A DNA stretch of 64,000 nt from JBGPEQ01 sp050180895 (GTDB taxonomy: Bacteria > Pseudomonadota > Alphaproteobacteria > Dongiales > Dongiaceae): the NCBI GenBank assembly GCA_050180895.1, contig JBFXDS010000013.1, positions 48,233-112,232 of the forward strand, given 5' to 3'. Shown here one piece after another: positions 8,629 through 17,475 of this stretch; positions within the stretch are counted from its first letter, which is position 1; every line of letters starts with the position of its first letter. Position numbers and translations under genes: made by a program. The notes below the pieces were generated by a model that did not search any database, was not told the origin of the DNA, and saw only the letters and a program-made list of their open reading frames with translations.

Positions 8629-9082
8629 CGGCGAAGGCGGCGACCGGGCCGAGCAGATCGCCCGCTACAAGACGCTGCTGCGCGGCGTCATCGACCGGCG
8701 GCCCTCCGGCCTGCGCGGCCGGCTGGCCATGGCGCTCGGCAAGCACAAGAGCTTCGTCTCGCAGATCACCAACCCCTCCTACAGCGTGCCGATCCCGGCG
8801 GCCGACCTGCCGGCCATCTTCGAGATCTGCCACCTGGCGCCGGCGGAGCGCGAGCAGTTCCTGGCGCTCTACCGCCTGGCCCATCCCGACCGCATGCAGC
8901 GGCCGCCGCGCGCGGCGAACGCGCCGCACGAGCTGCGCATCGCCCTGCCCCAGTTCGGCACGGAAGCGACGGCGCGCGACGTCGAGGCGATGATCCTGGA
9001 TTTCGCGGCGCGCACCATCCGGCTCGCCCAGCGCGCCGAGCAGGCGGCAACCAACGACACGGACAAGCGGAGGAAGCGGTGA
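8621..9082 (+). CDS. Putative helix-turn-helix protein within the Dha kinase operon
   Basis: A 153-aa protein of unknown function lying between the EI gene and dhaK, overlapping the first by 8 bases and touching the second. Residues about 28-70 (LRGRLAMALGKHKSFVSQIT through ICHLAPAEREQFLALY) have the layout of a Cro/C1-type helix-turn-helix: an A-x-x-x-G-K-x-x-S-x-V-S-x-I core followed by helices. The C-terminal half is charged and helical and ends in a lysine/arginine tail. I infer a DNA-binding regulator or a kinase-associated adaptor. No catalytic motif is visible. The overlap with neighbours shows it is a genuine gene. Confidence 0.7.
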   Translation: MADGEGGDRAEQIARYKTLLRGVIDRRPSGLRGRLAMALGKHKSFVSQITNPSYSVPIPAADLPAIFEICHLAPAEREQFLALYRLAHPDRMQRPPRAANAPHELRIALPQFGTEATARDVEAMILDFAARTIRLAQRAEQAATNDTDKRRKR

Positions 9083-10068
9083 TGAAGAAGTTCGTCAATC
9101 GCGTCGACGACGTGCTGAACGAGGCGCTGCGCGGCTTCGGCGCCGCCCATGGCGACATCGTCAAGGTGCATGCCGACCCGGCCTATGTCACGCGCGCCGC
9201 CGCGACGAAACGCGGCAAGGCGGCGCTCATCTCCGGCGGCGGCTCCGGGCACGAGCCGATGCATGCCGGCTTCGTCGGCCTGGGCATGCTCGACGCCGCC
9301 TGCCCCGGCGCCGTCTTCACCTCACCGACGCCCGACCAGATGGCGGCGGCGGCGCAGGCGGTGAATGGCGGCGCCGGCGTGCTGTTCATCGTCAAGAACT
9401 ACGAAGGCGACGTGATGAACTTCGAGATGGCGACGGAACTGCTCGAGTTTCCGCACGCGACGGTGAAGACCAACGACGACGTCGCCGTCGAGAACTCGAC
9501 CTATACGACCGGCCGGCGCGGAGTCGCCGGCACCGTCATCGTGGAGAAGATCGTCGGCGCCGCGGCCGAGGAGAACCGGCCGCTGGCGGTGCTGAAGGAG
9601 CTGGGCGACCGCGTCAACGGCCGCACGCGCTCCATGGGCGTGGCGCTCACCTCCTGCACGGTGCCGGCGGCCGGCAAGCCCACCTTCGAACTCGGCGGCG
9701 ACGAGATCGAGATGGGCGTGGGCATCCATGGCGAGCCCGGCCGCCGCCGCGTCAAGCACAAGCCCGCCGACGACATCGCCGCGGAGATGATGACGGTGAT
9801 CACGGGCGACCTCGGCGCGCCGGCGGGCAGCGAGGTGCTGCTGCTGGTCAACGGCTATGGCGGCACGCCGGCCATGGAGCTCTATCTGATGTTCGACGCG
9901 GCCAAACGGCAGCTCGAAGCCAAGGGCCTGACGATCGCGCGCGCGCTGGTGGGCAACTACTGCACCTCGCTGGAGATGGCCGGCTGCTCGCTCACGGTGA
10001 CCGCGCTCGACGCCGAGCTGACCCGGCTGTGGGACGCGCCGGTGCACACGGCGGCGCTGCGCTGGTGA
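9082..10068 (+). CDS. dhaK: Dihydroxyacetone kinase subunit DhaK
   Basis: Substrate-binding subunit, 328 aa. It binds dihydroxyacetone covalently as a hemiaminal through a histidine, here His216 in GVGIHGEPGRRR, and the product is dihydroxyacetone phosphate. The GGGSGHEPMHAGFVG motif near residue 50 and YTTGRRGVAGTVIVEK match DhaK closely, and the length is typical of PTS-type DhaK without a fused DhaL domain. ATG 9082 is preceded by GGAGG 9 bases upstream; a GTG directly before it (9079) is a second option. Last gene of the operon; the next gene is convergent on the minus strand. Confidence 0.96.
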   Translation: MKKFVNRVDDVLNEALRGFGAAHGDIVKVHADPAYVTRAAATKRGKAALISGGGSGHEPMHAGFVGLGMLDAACPGAVFTSPTPDQMAAAAQAVNGGAGVLFIVKNYEGDVMNFEMATELLEFPHATVKTNDDVAVENSTYTTGRRGVAGTVIVEKIVGAAAEENRPLAVLKELGDRVNGRTRSMGVALTSCTVPAAGKPTFELGGDEIEMGVGIHGEPGRRRVKHKPADDIAAEMMTVITGDLGAPAGSEVLLLVNGYGGTPAMELYLMFDAAKRQLEAKGLTIARALVGNYCTSLEMAGCSLTVTALDAELTRLWDAPVHTAALRW

Positions 10069-10108
10069 GCACGGGCGCCGCCCCGCCCGATCCAAGACGC
10101 GGCGCGCG

Positions 10109-11638
10109 TCACTGCGGGACGTCCAGCGTCGCCTTCGCGCGGTCCCGCTCCGCGGCGCGCTCGGCCTGGCGCTCGGTGGCGAGCTTGTAGGCGACGTAGT
10201 ACTTGTAGATGTTGGCGACGTAACGGACGGTTTCCTGTCCGACGATCTTCGCCGCGCCAAGCTCGACATTGTGGAACCAGACATTCGGGTCGAGCCCGGA
10301 CTTTTCGGCAAGGCGGCGGAACTTCCGCAGGTTGCCGGGGCCTGCATTGTAGGCGGCGAAGGCCATCAGCGTCCGATTCTTGTCGTCCAGCGCGGGATCG
10401 TCGAGATAGGTGTCGACGAGATGACGCATGTACTTCGCGCCGGCATGGATGTTGCTCTCGGGATCCGCGGCCACGTCGCGAATGTTGATCGGGTCGCTCG
10501 CCGCGGTCTTCGGCAGCAGCTGCATGATGCCGACGGCGCCGCGCGGGCTGCGCACCGACTGATCGAGACCGGATTCCTGATAGCCCTGCGCCAGCAGCAT
10601 CAGGTAGTCGAAGCCATAGTCCTCGCCGTATTTCTGGAACAGCGCGACGACGCGCTCGAACCTTTCCATCTCCTCGACCGACGTCGCGTTCTTGACGAAC
10701 TCGGTCGATTGCAGGTAGCGGCGGAAGATCTGGTTGCCGAGGGACGTCCGCAGCCGGTGCTTCTCCAGGAACGGGTCGAGCTCGGCCAGGAGGAGCCGGC
10801 TGCCGGGGCGCACGGCCCAGGCGATGTCGCCGCCCTCGTGCACGGCGATGTCCTCGCGCGCGACGATGCGCTCGAACACCTGCACCCAGAGCTTCGCCTT
10901 GTGGTCGTCGACGATCGCCCAGGGCAGCAGGCCCACCTCGACCATCTCCAGGAGATCCTCGTCCTCGAGGTCCTCGTCGGCCGGCGACAGGACCATCGCG
11001 GGCAGGCCGAGCGACGCCAGCGTCTCGTTCAGCTGCAGGAGGTGATCGTAGTAGCTGCTGGAGTAGCGCACGCGGATCTCCTTCCCGGCAAGGTCCTCAA
11101 GCCGGGTGACGACCGGCGCCGCCGGGCCGGTCACCAGCACCTCGCGCACGCCGGTGATCCAGGGGATGGTGAAGTCGACGCGTTGCCGCCGGCGCTCGGT
11201 CACCGTCAGATTGCCGGCGGCGATGTCGCCGAGCCCTTCCAGCAGCGCCGGGATGAGCCGGTCGCGGCGCGTGGGAATGAAGACCACGCGGATGCCGGGC
11301 CCCCTGGGCTTGGTGTATTTCTTGTTGAGCCACTTTTCGAGCGCCAGGCCGAAATCGACGTCGGTGCCGCGCTGCGTACCGCGGTCGATGAAGAAGAACG
11401 TCCTGCTGTAGGGGACGAGGATGCGTAGCTGGCGGCGCTCGCGGATGCCGTCGAAATCGCCGATCCACACCTCGGGCGCCGGCAGGATCGCCTCCAGCCG
11501 CTCCTCCGGATCGTCTTCGGGAGCGTCCGACACCGCCTGGTCGGCCCAAGCCGGCCGCAGCAGGAACGCACACAAGGCGATCGCCGCAATCCCGCACATG
11601 GATTGCCGCAACACCCCGAGAGGCGCGCTCGTCCTCAT
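10109..11638 (-). CDS. mltF: Membrane-bound lytic transglycosylase, MltF-like
   Basis: A periplasmic murein hydrolase of 509 aa that cleaves the MurNAc-GlcNAc bond. A signal peptide covers about residues 1-32 (hydrophobic IAAIALCAFLL, cleavage near AWA-DQ). An amino-acid-binding-type domain follows (RQLRILVPYSRTFFFIDRG, GLGDIAAGNLTVTERR). The C-terminal SLT domain has the catalytic Glu in GYQESGLDQSVRS, plus GAVGIMQLLPKTA and AFAAYNAGPGN. No lipobox cysteine is evident, so it may be soluble or held by the uncleaved signal. It is monocistronic and convergent with dhaK, with a 40-base gap. Confidence 0.9.
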   Translation of the reverse strand: MRTSAPLGVLRQSMCGIAAIALCAFLLRPAWADQAVSDAPEDDPEERLEAILPAPEVWIGDFDGIRERRQLRILVPYSRTFFFIDRGTQRGTDVDFGLALEKWLNKKYTKPRGPGIRVVFIPTRRDRLIPALLEGLGDIAAGNLTVTERRRQRVDFTIPWITGVREVLVTGPAAPVVTRLEDLAGKEIRVRYSSSYYDHLLQLNETLASLGLPAMVLSPADEDLEDEDLLEMVEVGLLPWAIVDDHKAKLWVQVFERIVAREDIAVHEGGDIAWAVRPGSRLLLAELDPFLEKHRLRTSLGNQIFRRYLQSTEFVKNATSVEEMERFERVVALFQKYGEDYGFDYLMLLAQGYQESGLDQSVRSPRGAVGIMQLLPKTAASDPINIRDVAADPESNIHAGAKYMRHLVDTYLDDPALDDKNRTLMAFAAYNAGPGNLRKFRRLAEKSGLDPNVWFHNVELGAAKIVGQETVRYVANIYKYYVAYKLATERQAERAAERDRAKATLDVPQ

Positions 11639-11769
11639 TGTCCTCCACCCGCGGCCATCCTACGCCTTCCGCCGCCATCGCACCAGCGGACGGGAGGCGG
11701 CATCGGAACCATCGGCGTCGCGCGAAACACGAAGGGCCCAGCCGGCATATGGCTGAGCCCTTCGAAACC

Positions 11770-11845
<76 letters not shown>

Positions 11846-11956
11846 GGAGACGGGAGCGGCGGTGCTGCGGCCGTCCGCAGTCCGGCAGTGAACCTAGGAA
11901 CCCGGCCCTGACGATTCAAGCGGAAAATGCCGCCGGCTTCCGCGGCTTAAGGACCT

Positions 11957-12319
11957 TCAGCGCTCCTCCTCGTCGACGTTCTCGATCACCTCGGTGACGT
12001 CGTTGTCGTCCTCGGGCAGATCCTCGGTGTCCTCGATCACGTCCTCGCCCTCGGTTTCCTCCTCGGCGATCTCCAGCTCGGCATCCTCGAGCTCCGGGGC
12101 GACGGCTTCGCCCGGCGCCTCGACCAGCTCCGGCACCGGTGCGCGCGGCGCCGGCTTGGCGGCCGCGGCGGTGGTGCGGCCGCGACGCGTGCGCGACACC
12201 GCATCGGGATCGTAGACGGTCGCGCATTTCGGGCAGATGATGGGATCGCGCTGCAGATCGTAGAAGCGCACGCCGCAACTCTGGCACGTGCGTTTCATTC
12301 CCCAGGCCGGTTTCACCAC
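11957..12319 (-). CDS. TIGR02300/FYDLN acid-domain protein (zinc-ribbon plus acidic tail)
   Basis: A 120-aa protein typical of Alphaproteobacteria. An N-terminal zinc ribbon of two Cys pairs (CQSCGVRFYDL and CPKC) carries the FYDL signature, followed by a basic linker and a long acidic tail made of Glu/Asp (about residues 63-118). The function of the family is not known. A GTG start is used; the second GTG directly after it is equally possible, with AGGGAGA upstream. It is transcribed away from aroA, which starts 222 bases to the right on the other strand. Confidence 0.88.
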   Translation of the reverse strand: MVKPAWGMKRTCQSCGVRFYDLQRDPIICPKCATVYDPDAVSRTRRGRTTAAAAKPAPRAPVPELVEAPGEAVAPELEDAELEIAEEETEGEDVIEDTEDLPEDDNDVTEVIENVDEEER

Positions 12320-12541
12320 GGCGGTCTCCCTCGTCGGAACGATGGATTTCGGAAGGGCAGGCCTTTGCCACGTCGCCCGGCCCCTGTCAAAAGATTAATT
12401 CGGACCGTCCGCCGCTCGAAATCCAATGCACCGCCACCCGTGCGCGGCCGCGGCGAATGTGGTAGAGAGCCGCCGCAAACACCCGGCCGCGGCCGCTTTT
12501 TACATGGCGGCGGCTGTCGCCCGCCAGCCTTGGAGGCCCGC

Positions 12542-13891
12542 TTGCACCCGCTTCGGTCCAGGCCGACCGGCGCCCTTTCCGGCGCCGCCCGCGCGCCCGG
12601 CGACAAGTCGATCTCGCACCGCGCACTGATGCTGGGTGCCCTTGCGGTGGGCGAGACCAGGATCGAAGGCCTGCTGGAGGGCGAAGACGTGCTGCGCACG
12701 GCCGCGGCCATGCGCGCGCTCGGCGCCAGCGCCGTGCGCGAGGATGACGGCACTTGGCGGGTGCGGGGCCGTGGCATCGGCGGACTGCAGGAGCCCGCCG
12801 AGGTCCTCGACCTCGGCAATGCCGGCACCGGCGCGCGCCTGCTGATGGGGCTGCTCGCCACCCACCCGCTGACGGCGTTTCTCACCGGCGATGCCTCGCT
12901 GCGCGGCCGGCCGATGGTGCGGGTCGCCAAGCCGCTGCAGGAGATGGGCGCGCGGATCGTCGCCCGCGACGGCTGCCGGCTGCCGCTGGCGATCATCGGC
13001 ACGGCCGAGCCGGTGCCGATCAGCTACCGCCTGCCGGTGGCCTCGGCCCAGGTGAAATCAGCCGTCCTGCTGGCGGGCCTCAATACCCGCGGCGAGACCG
13101 CGGTGATCGAGCCCGAGCCGACGCGCGACCACACCGAGCTGATGCTGCGCCAGTTCGGCGTCGAGCTGCGTGTCGAGATGACGGACGCGGGGCGCCGCAC
13201 GACGATCGTCGGCCAGCCGGAGATTTCGGGACGCCGCCTCGCGGTGCCGGCCGATCCCTCCTCCGCGGCCTTCCCGCTCGTCGCCGCGGCGCTGCTGCCG
13301 GGTTCGGACGTGACGCTCGCCGGCGTCGGCATCAACCCGCACCGAATCGGCCTGATCGAGACGCTGCGCGAGATGGGCGCCGACATCGCCTTCGACGGGC
13401 GGCGCCGGGAGGCCGGCGAGCCGACCGCCGACATCCGCGTGCGCGGGCACCGCCTGAGCGGGGTGGAGGTTCCGGCGGCGCGGGCGCCGTCCATGATCGA
13501 CGAATATCCGGTCCTGGCGGTGGCGGCGGCCGGCGCCGCTGGCACCACGGTGATGCGCGGGCTGGGCGAGCTGCGGGTCAAGGAGAGCGACCGGCTGGCC
13601 GCGATCGCGGCCGGGCTCCGGGCCTGCGGCGTTGCCGTCGAGGACGGCCCCGACAGCCTGGTCGTACACGGCAACGGTGGCCGCCCGCGCGGCGGCGGGC
13701 GGATCGTGACCCATCTGGACCACCGCATCGCCATGGCCTTCCTGGTCCTGGGCAGCGTGGCGGCGCAGCCGGTGGAGATCGACGACGGGTCGCCGATCGA
13801 GACCAGCTTTCCCGGCTTCCTGCCGTTGATGAACGGCCTCGGGGCTGCGATCGAGCCGATGGCCGGCGAACGGGCCGCGGCGGGCCGATGA
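12542..13891 (+). CDS. aroA: 3-phosphoshikimate 1-carboxyvinyltransferase (EPSP synthase)
   Basis: Sixth step of the shikimate pathway: joins PEP and shikimate-3-phosphate. 449 aa from a TTG start (LHPLRSRPTGALSG), chosen because GGAGG lies 5 bases upstream and the protein then begins like other alphaproteobacterial AroA; the frame stays open further upstream but without family similarity. PGDKSISHRALMLGALAVG, LGNAGTGARLLMGLL and the C-terminal DHRIAMAFLVLG are conserved signatures. The PEP-site loop reads GNAGTGARL, with Ala after the second glycine as in class II (glyphosate-tolerant) enzymes; this is only suggestive. It overlaps cmk by ATGA. Confidence 0.95.
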   Translation: MHPLRSRPTGALSGAARAPGDKSISHRALMLGALAVGETRIEGLLEGEDVLRTAAAMRALGASAVREDDGTWRVRGRGIGGLQEPAEVLDLGNAGTGARLLMGLLATHPLTAFLTGDASLRGRPMVRVAKPLQEMGARIVARDGCRLPLAIIGTAEPVPISYRLPVASAQVKSAVLLAGLNTRGETAVIEPEPTRDHTELMLRQFGVELRVEMTDAGRRTTIVGQPEISGRRLAVPADPSSAAFPLVAAALLPGSDVTLAGVGINPHRIGLIETLREMGADIAFDGRRREAGEPTADIRVRGHRLSGVEVPAARAPSMIDEYPVLAVAAAGAAGTTVMRGLGELRVKESDRLAAIAAGLRACGVAVEDGPDSLVVHGNGGRPRGGGRIVTHLDHRIAMAFLVLGSVAAQPVEIDDGSPIETSFPGFLPLMNGLGAAIEPMAGERAAAGR

Positions 13892-14592
13892 CGGGCACGA
13901 CAACCGGCGCCCGCGGCCTCCTCGTCATTGCCGTCGATGGCCCCTCCGCCGCGGGCAAGGGGACGCTGGCCCGCGGCCTCGCCCGGCATTTCGGCCTCGC
14001 CTTCCTGGATACCGGGCTGCTCTACCGGGCCGTGGCGGCCCGGGTCCTGGCGGCCGGCCAGGATCCGAGCCATGCCGCGGCGGCCGAGGCCGCCGCCCAG
14101 GCCATCGAATTCGCCGAACTGGAGGCGCCGGGACTGCGCGACGACGCGGTGGCCCAGGCCGCCTCGAGGGTGGCCGCCCTGCCGGCCGTCCGCGCGGCCC
14201 TGCTGGGCCTGCAGCGCCGCTTTGCCGCGGCGCCGCCGCCCGGCCCCGACGGCCAGGTCCGCGGCGCCGTCCTCGACGGCCGGGACATCGGCACGGTGGT
14301 GTGCCCGGACGCGCCGGTGAAGCTGTTCGTGACCGCCAGCCTGGAGGCCCGGGCCCAGCGCCGGCACCGGGAGTTGCTTGCCCGGAACGGCAAGAGTATA
14401 TATGCGCGCGTTCTGCAGGACATGAAAGAGCGCGACGAACGCGATGCGACGCGCAACGTCGCGCCCTTGACCCCGGCGCCGGATGCGTTGGTGCTCGACA
14501 CCACCGCGCTGAATGCGGAGGCGGCCCTGGCCGTCGCCGTCACTTTCGTCGGCCGGCGCTGGCGGGGCGAGACGCTGACCATGCTGGCCTAG
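13888..14592 (+). CDS. cmk: Cytidylate kinase
   Basis: Phosphorylates CMP/dCMP to the diphosphate with ATP; 234 aa. Walker A is GPSAAGKGT at residues 18-26. FLDTGLLYRAVA binds the base, LDGRDIGTVVCPDAPVKLFVTAS forms the core and RDERDATRNVAPL is the lid. It is translationally coupled to aroA and followed 161 bases later by rpsA, the aroA-cmk-rpsA order that is conserved in many Proteobacteria. Confidence 0.96.
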   Translation: MTGTTTGARGLLVIAVDGPSAAGKGTLARGLARHFGLAFLDTGLLYRAVAARVLAAGQDPSHAAAAEAAAQAIEFAELEAPGLRDDAVAQAASRVAALPAVRAALLGLQRRFAAAPPPGPDGQVRGAVLDGRDIGTVVCPDAPVKLFVTASLEARAQRRHRELLARNGKSIYARVLQDMKERDERDATRNVAPLTPAPDALVLDTTALNAEAALAVAVTFVGRRWRGETLTMLA

Positions 14593-14753
14593 CATCCGGC
14601 GACTGGGCACCGGACCGAGCCAGCCCTGGAGGACCAGATCACGAGTTGCCGCCCGGCCACCCGCGCGTGGGGGCCGGGGTGGCCTGGATGTTTTGAAGAC
14701 CGCCGGAGACAACCGGTCGGCCGGAATAGCTAAGGAAAGGAACTCGACTGACT

Positions 14754-16526
14754 ATGGCAAAAGCCGCGACCGCGACCATCCCACCCAAAGAAAACTTTGC
14801 CGCGCTACTGCAGGAATCCTTCGGCGGCAGCGGCGGACTCGAGGGCAGCGTCCTCAAAGGCACCGTTGTCTCCATCGACGGCGACAGCGCCCTGATCGAT
14901 GTCGGCCTCAAATCCGAAGGCCGCGTGCAATTGAAGGAATTCGCCGCGCCCGGCCAACGGCCGGAGATCAAGGTCGGCGACCAGGTCGAGGTCTACCTCG
15001 AGCGCATGGAGGACAAGAACGGCGAGGCCGTCCTGAGCCGCGAGAAGGCGCGCCGCGAGGAGGCCTGGACGCTGCTCGAGAAGAGCTTCAAGGACAATCA
15101 GCGGGTGACCGGCGTGATCTTCGGCCGCGTCAAGGGCGGCTTCACCGTCGACCTCTCGGGCGCCGTGGCCTTCCTGCCCGGCAGCCAGGTCGACATCCGC
15201 CCGGTGCGCGACGTCGGCCCGCTCATGGGCACGCCGCAGCCCTTCCAGATCCTGAAGATGGACCGCTCGCGCGGCAACATCGTGGTGTCGCGGCGCGCCG
15301 TGCTCGAGGAGAGCCGCGCCGAGCAGCGCTCGGAGCTGGTGGCCAGCCTGAAAGAGGGCCAGGTGCTCCAGGGCGTGGTGAAGAACCTCACCGACTACGG
15401 CGCCTTCGTCGACCTCGGCGGCGTCGACGGTCTGCTGCACGTCACGGACATCGCCTGGCGGCGCATCAACCATCCGTCGGAGGCGCTGCATATCGGTCAG
15501 ACCGTGAAGGTGCAGGTGATCCGCTTCAATCCAGAGACGCAGCGCATCTCCCTCGGCATGAAGCAGCTCGAGGCCGATCCCTGGGAGGGCGTCGAGCTCA
15601 AATACCCGGTCGGCGCGAAATTCACGGGACGCGTCACCAACATCACCGACTACGGCGCCTTCGTCGAGCTGGAGCCGGGCATCGAGGGCCTGGTGCACGT
15701 CTCCGAGATGAGCTGGACCAAGAAGAACGTGCATCCCGGCAAGATCGTCTCGACCAGCCAGGAGGTCGAGGTCATGGTGCTGGACGTCGACCCGCAGAAG
15801 CGGCGCATCAGCCTGGGCCTCAAGCAGTGCCTGGACAACCCGTGGCAGAGCTTCGTCGAGAAGCATCCGGTCGGCACCGTGCTGGAGGGCGAGGTCAAGA
15901 ACATCACCGAGTTCGGCCTGTTCGTCGGCCTGCCCGGCGAGATCGACGGCATGGTGCACCTCTCGGACCTCGACTGGCAGAAGTCGGGCGAGGAGGCGAT
16001 CAAGGGCTTCAAGAAGGGCGACATGGCCCGGGTGAAGATCCTCGATGTCGACGTCGAGAAGGAGCGCATCAGCCTCGGCATCAAGCAGCTGTCGGACGAT
16101 CCGTTCGCGGCTGCGGCCAGCCAACACAAGAAGGGCGACGTCGTCACCGGCACCGTATCGGCGGTGCAGGAGAACGGGATCGAGGTATCGCTCGGCGACG
16201 GCGTGACCGGCTTCATCCGCAAGGCCGACCTGTCGCGCGAACGCAGCGAGCAACGCCCGGACCGGTTCGCCATCGGCGAGAAGGTCGACGCCAAGATCAC
16301 CGCGATCGATGCCAAGACGCGCAAGCTGACGCTGTCGATCAAGGCGCGCGAGGTGGACGAGGAGAAGCAGGCGATGGCCGATTACGGCTCGTCCGACTCC
16401 GGCGCCAGCCTGGGCGATATCCTCGGCGCGGCGCTGTCCAAGGCGCAGAAAAGCAAGGCCGAGGCCGCCGAAGCCAAGGGCAAGAAGAAGGGCGGCGACG
16501 AGGCGGGCGAGCAGGCCAAATCCTGA
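14754..16526 (+). CDS. rpsA: 30S ribosomal protein S1
   Basis: Largest small-subunit protein, unwinds and recruits mRNA on the ribosome. 590 aa with six S1 (OB-fold) RNA-binding domains. Domains 3-6 are the clearest, each with a motif like NLTDYGAFVDLGGVDGLLHV, NITDYGAFVELEPGIEGLVHV or NITEFGLFVGLPGEIDGMVHL followed by RISLGLKQ or RISLGIKQ. A Lys/Ala-rich tail ends the protein. The ATG is preceded by AAGGAAAGGA. A strong hairpin follows 41 bases after the stop. Confidence 0.97.
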   Translation: MAKAATATIPPKENFAALLQESFGGSGGLEGSVLKGTVVSIDGDSALIDVGLKSEGRVQLKEFAAPGQRPEIKVGDQVEVYLERMEDKNGEAVLSREKARREEAWTLLEKSFKDNQRVTGVIFGRVKGGFTVDLSGAVAFLPGSQVDIRPVRDVGPLMGTPQPFQILKMDRSRGNIVVSRRAVLEESRAEQRSELVASLKEGQVLQGVVKNLTDYGAFVDLGGVDGLLHVTDIAWRRINHPSEALHIGQTVKVQVIRFNPETQRISLGMKQLEADPWEGVELKYPVGAKFTGRVTNITDYGAFVELEPGIEGLVHVSEMSWTKKNVHPGKIVSTSQEVEVMVLDVDPQKRRISLGLKQCLDNPWQSFVEKHPVGTVLEGEVKNITEFGLFVGLPGEIDGMVHLSDLDWQKSGEEAIKGFKKGDMARVKILDVDVEKERISLGIKQLSDDPFAAAASQHKKGDVVTGTVSAVQENGIEVSLGDGVTGFIRKADLSRERSEQRPDRFAIGEKVDAKITAIDAKTRKLTLSIKAREVDEEKQAMADYGSSDSGASLGDILGAALSKAQKSKAEAAEAKGKKKGGDEAGEQAKS

Positions 16527-16567
16527 CCGCCCGGGCCGTTCCAGCCTATCCGGAATAGGCGCAAGAT

Positions 16568-16597
16568 GAGGGGCCCGGCCGCCTGGCCGGGCCTCTC
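16568..16597 (+). terminator. Terminator-like hairpin downstream of rpsA
   Basis: A 13-bp stem (16568-16580 with 16585-16597, one G-U pair) closes a GCCT tetraloop. It is very GC-rich and is followed by AGTCGTTTCG, not a clean T-run, so termination may be partial or Rho-assisted. Confidence 0.65.
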
Positions 16598-16729
16598 AGT
16601 CGTTTCGCGCCGGGCGTATACAGAAAACAGAGATATTTGAGAGGGTTATCCTTGACGCTGAGAGCCGGGTTTGGCACCTTTGGCGAACATTCCAAGGTCT
16701 TGCTGCGGGCTTCCAGGGGGCTGCCCATC

Positions 16730-17041
16730 ATGACGAAGTCGGAATTGATCCTGCGCATCGGCGAGCTCAATCCGCATTTGTATCATCGCGACGTGGAGCG
16801 CATCGTCGGCACCATCTTCGATGAGATATCGGCGGCGCTGGCCCGCGGCGACCGGGTGGAGCTGCGTGGCTTCGGCGCCTTCTCGATCAAGAAGCGCGAG
16901 GCCCGCCTCGGCCGCAATCCCCGGACCGGGGCGCCCGTTCCGGTGTCGCAGAAGACGATCCCGTTCTTCAAGACCGGCAAGCAGCTCCGCGATCGGCTCA
17001 ACGGCAAGGAGCCCGATGCCGGGGAGTCGCAGGATTCCTGA
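16730..17041 (+). CDS. ihfB: Integration host factor subunit beta
   Basis: Sequence-specific DNA-bending protein acting with IhfA; 103 aa. The start MTKSELILRIGELNPHLYHRD and GDRVELRGFGAFSIKKREAR are HU/IHF hallmarks; GRNPRTGAPVPV includes the proline that intercalates at the DNA kink. The ATG is preceded by AGGGGG. The C-terminus has a short acidic extension (KEPDAGESQDS). Located just after rpsA, the usual rpsA-ihfB order. Confidence 0.96.
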   Translation: MTKSELILRIGELNPHLYHRDVERIVGTIFDEISAALARGDRVELRGFGAFSIKKREARLGRNPRTGAPVPVSQKTIPFFKTGKQLRDRLNGKEPDAGESQDS

Positions 17042-17089
17042 GTCGCCGCCACGGGCCGTGGACCGACACGCGCCGTCTTCGGAACGACG

Positions 17090-17428
17090 ATGAAACGATT
17101 TGCCTGGATCATCGCGGTCATCGTCCTGTCGGTGGGGACCATCCTGCTGGCGGTGTTCAACGCCGCCACCGTCGAGATCCGGCTCGGCCTATGGTCGGGC
17201 ACGATGCCCGCCTTCGCCGTCATCCTCGCCAGCCTGTTCGTCGGTGTCGTGATCGGCACCTGCATCGCCTGGCTGGCCGGGCATGAGCGCCGGCGGCGGG
17301 CGCGCGACCTCGCCAACCGAAACTCGGCGCTGCTGCGCCAGATCGACGAGCTGCGCCGCAACCAGCCGGCCAACGTGATCGACGCCAGTCAACCGCATCG
17401 CACCAAGCTCGTCGCCGGTCTTCTATAG
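17090..17428 (+). CDS. lapA: LapA/DUF1049-family inner-membrane protein
   Basis: A 112-aa protein with two membrane helices, about residues 4-25 (FAWIIAVIVLSVGTILLAVF) and 41-65 (PAFAVILASLFVGVVIGTCIA). An Arg-rich, helical cytoplasmic segment follows (GHERRRRARDLANRNSALLRQI). This is the layout of LapA, which in E. coli helps control lipopolysaccharide assembly with LapB; no lapB is seen beside it here. The location between ihfB and the pyrF/trpF genes is common in Alphaproteobacteria. Confidence 0.85.
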   Translation: MKRFAWIIAVIVLSVGTILLAVFNAATVEIRLGLWSGTMPAFAVILASLFVGVVIGTCIAWLAGHERRRRARDLANRNSALLRQIDELRRNQPANVIDASQPHRTKLVAGLL

Positions 17429-17475
17429 ACGCGGCGCTGGATCGTCGGTCGGACTGCGCCCAGGCAGGAGGCCCC

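Noticed and set aside
16640..16700. Sigma-70 promoter upstream of ihfB (TTGACG at about 16652)
   Set aside because: A reasonable -35 is present but the -10 at 17 bases reads CACCTT, too far from TATAAT to call.
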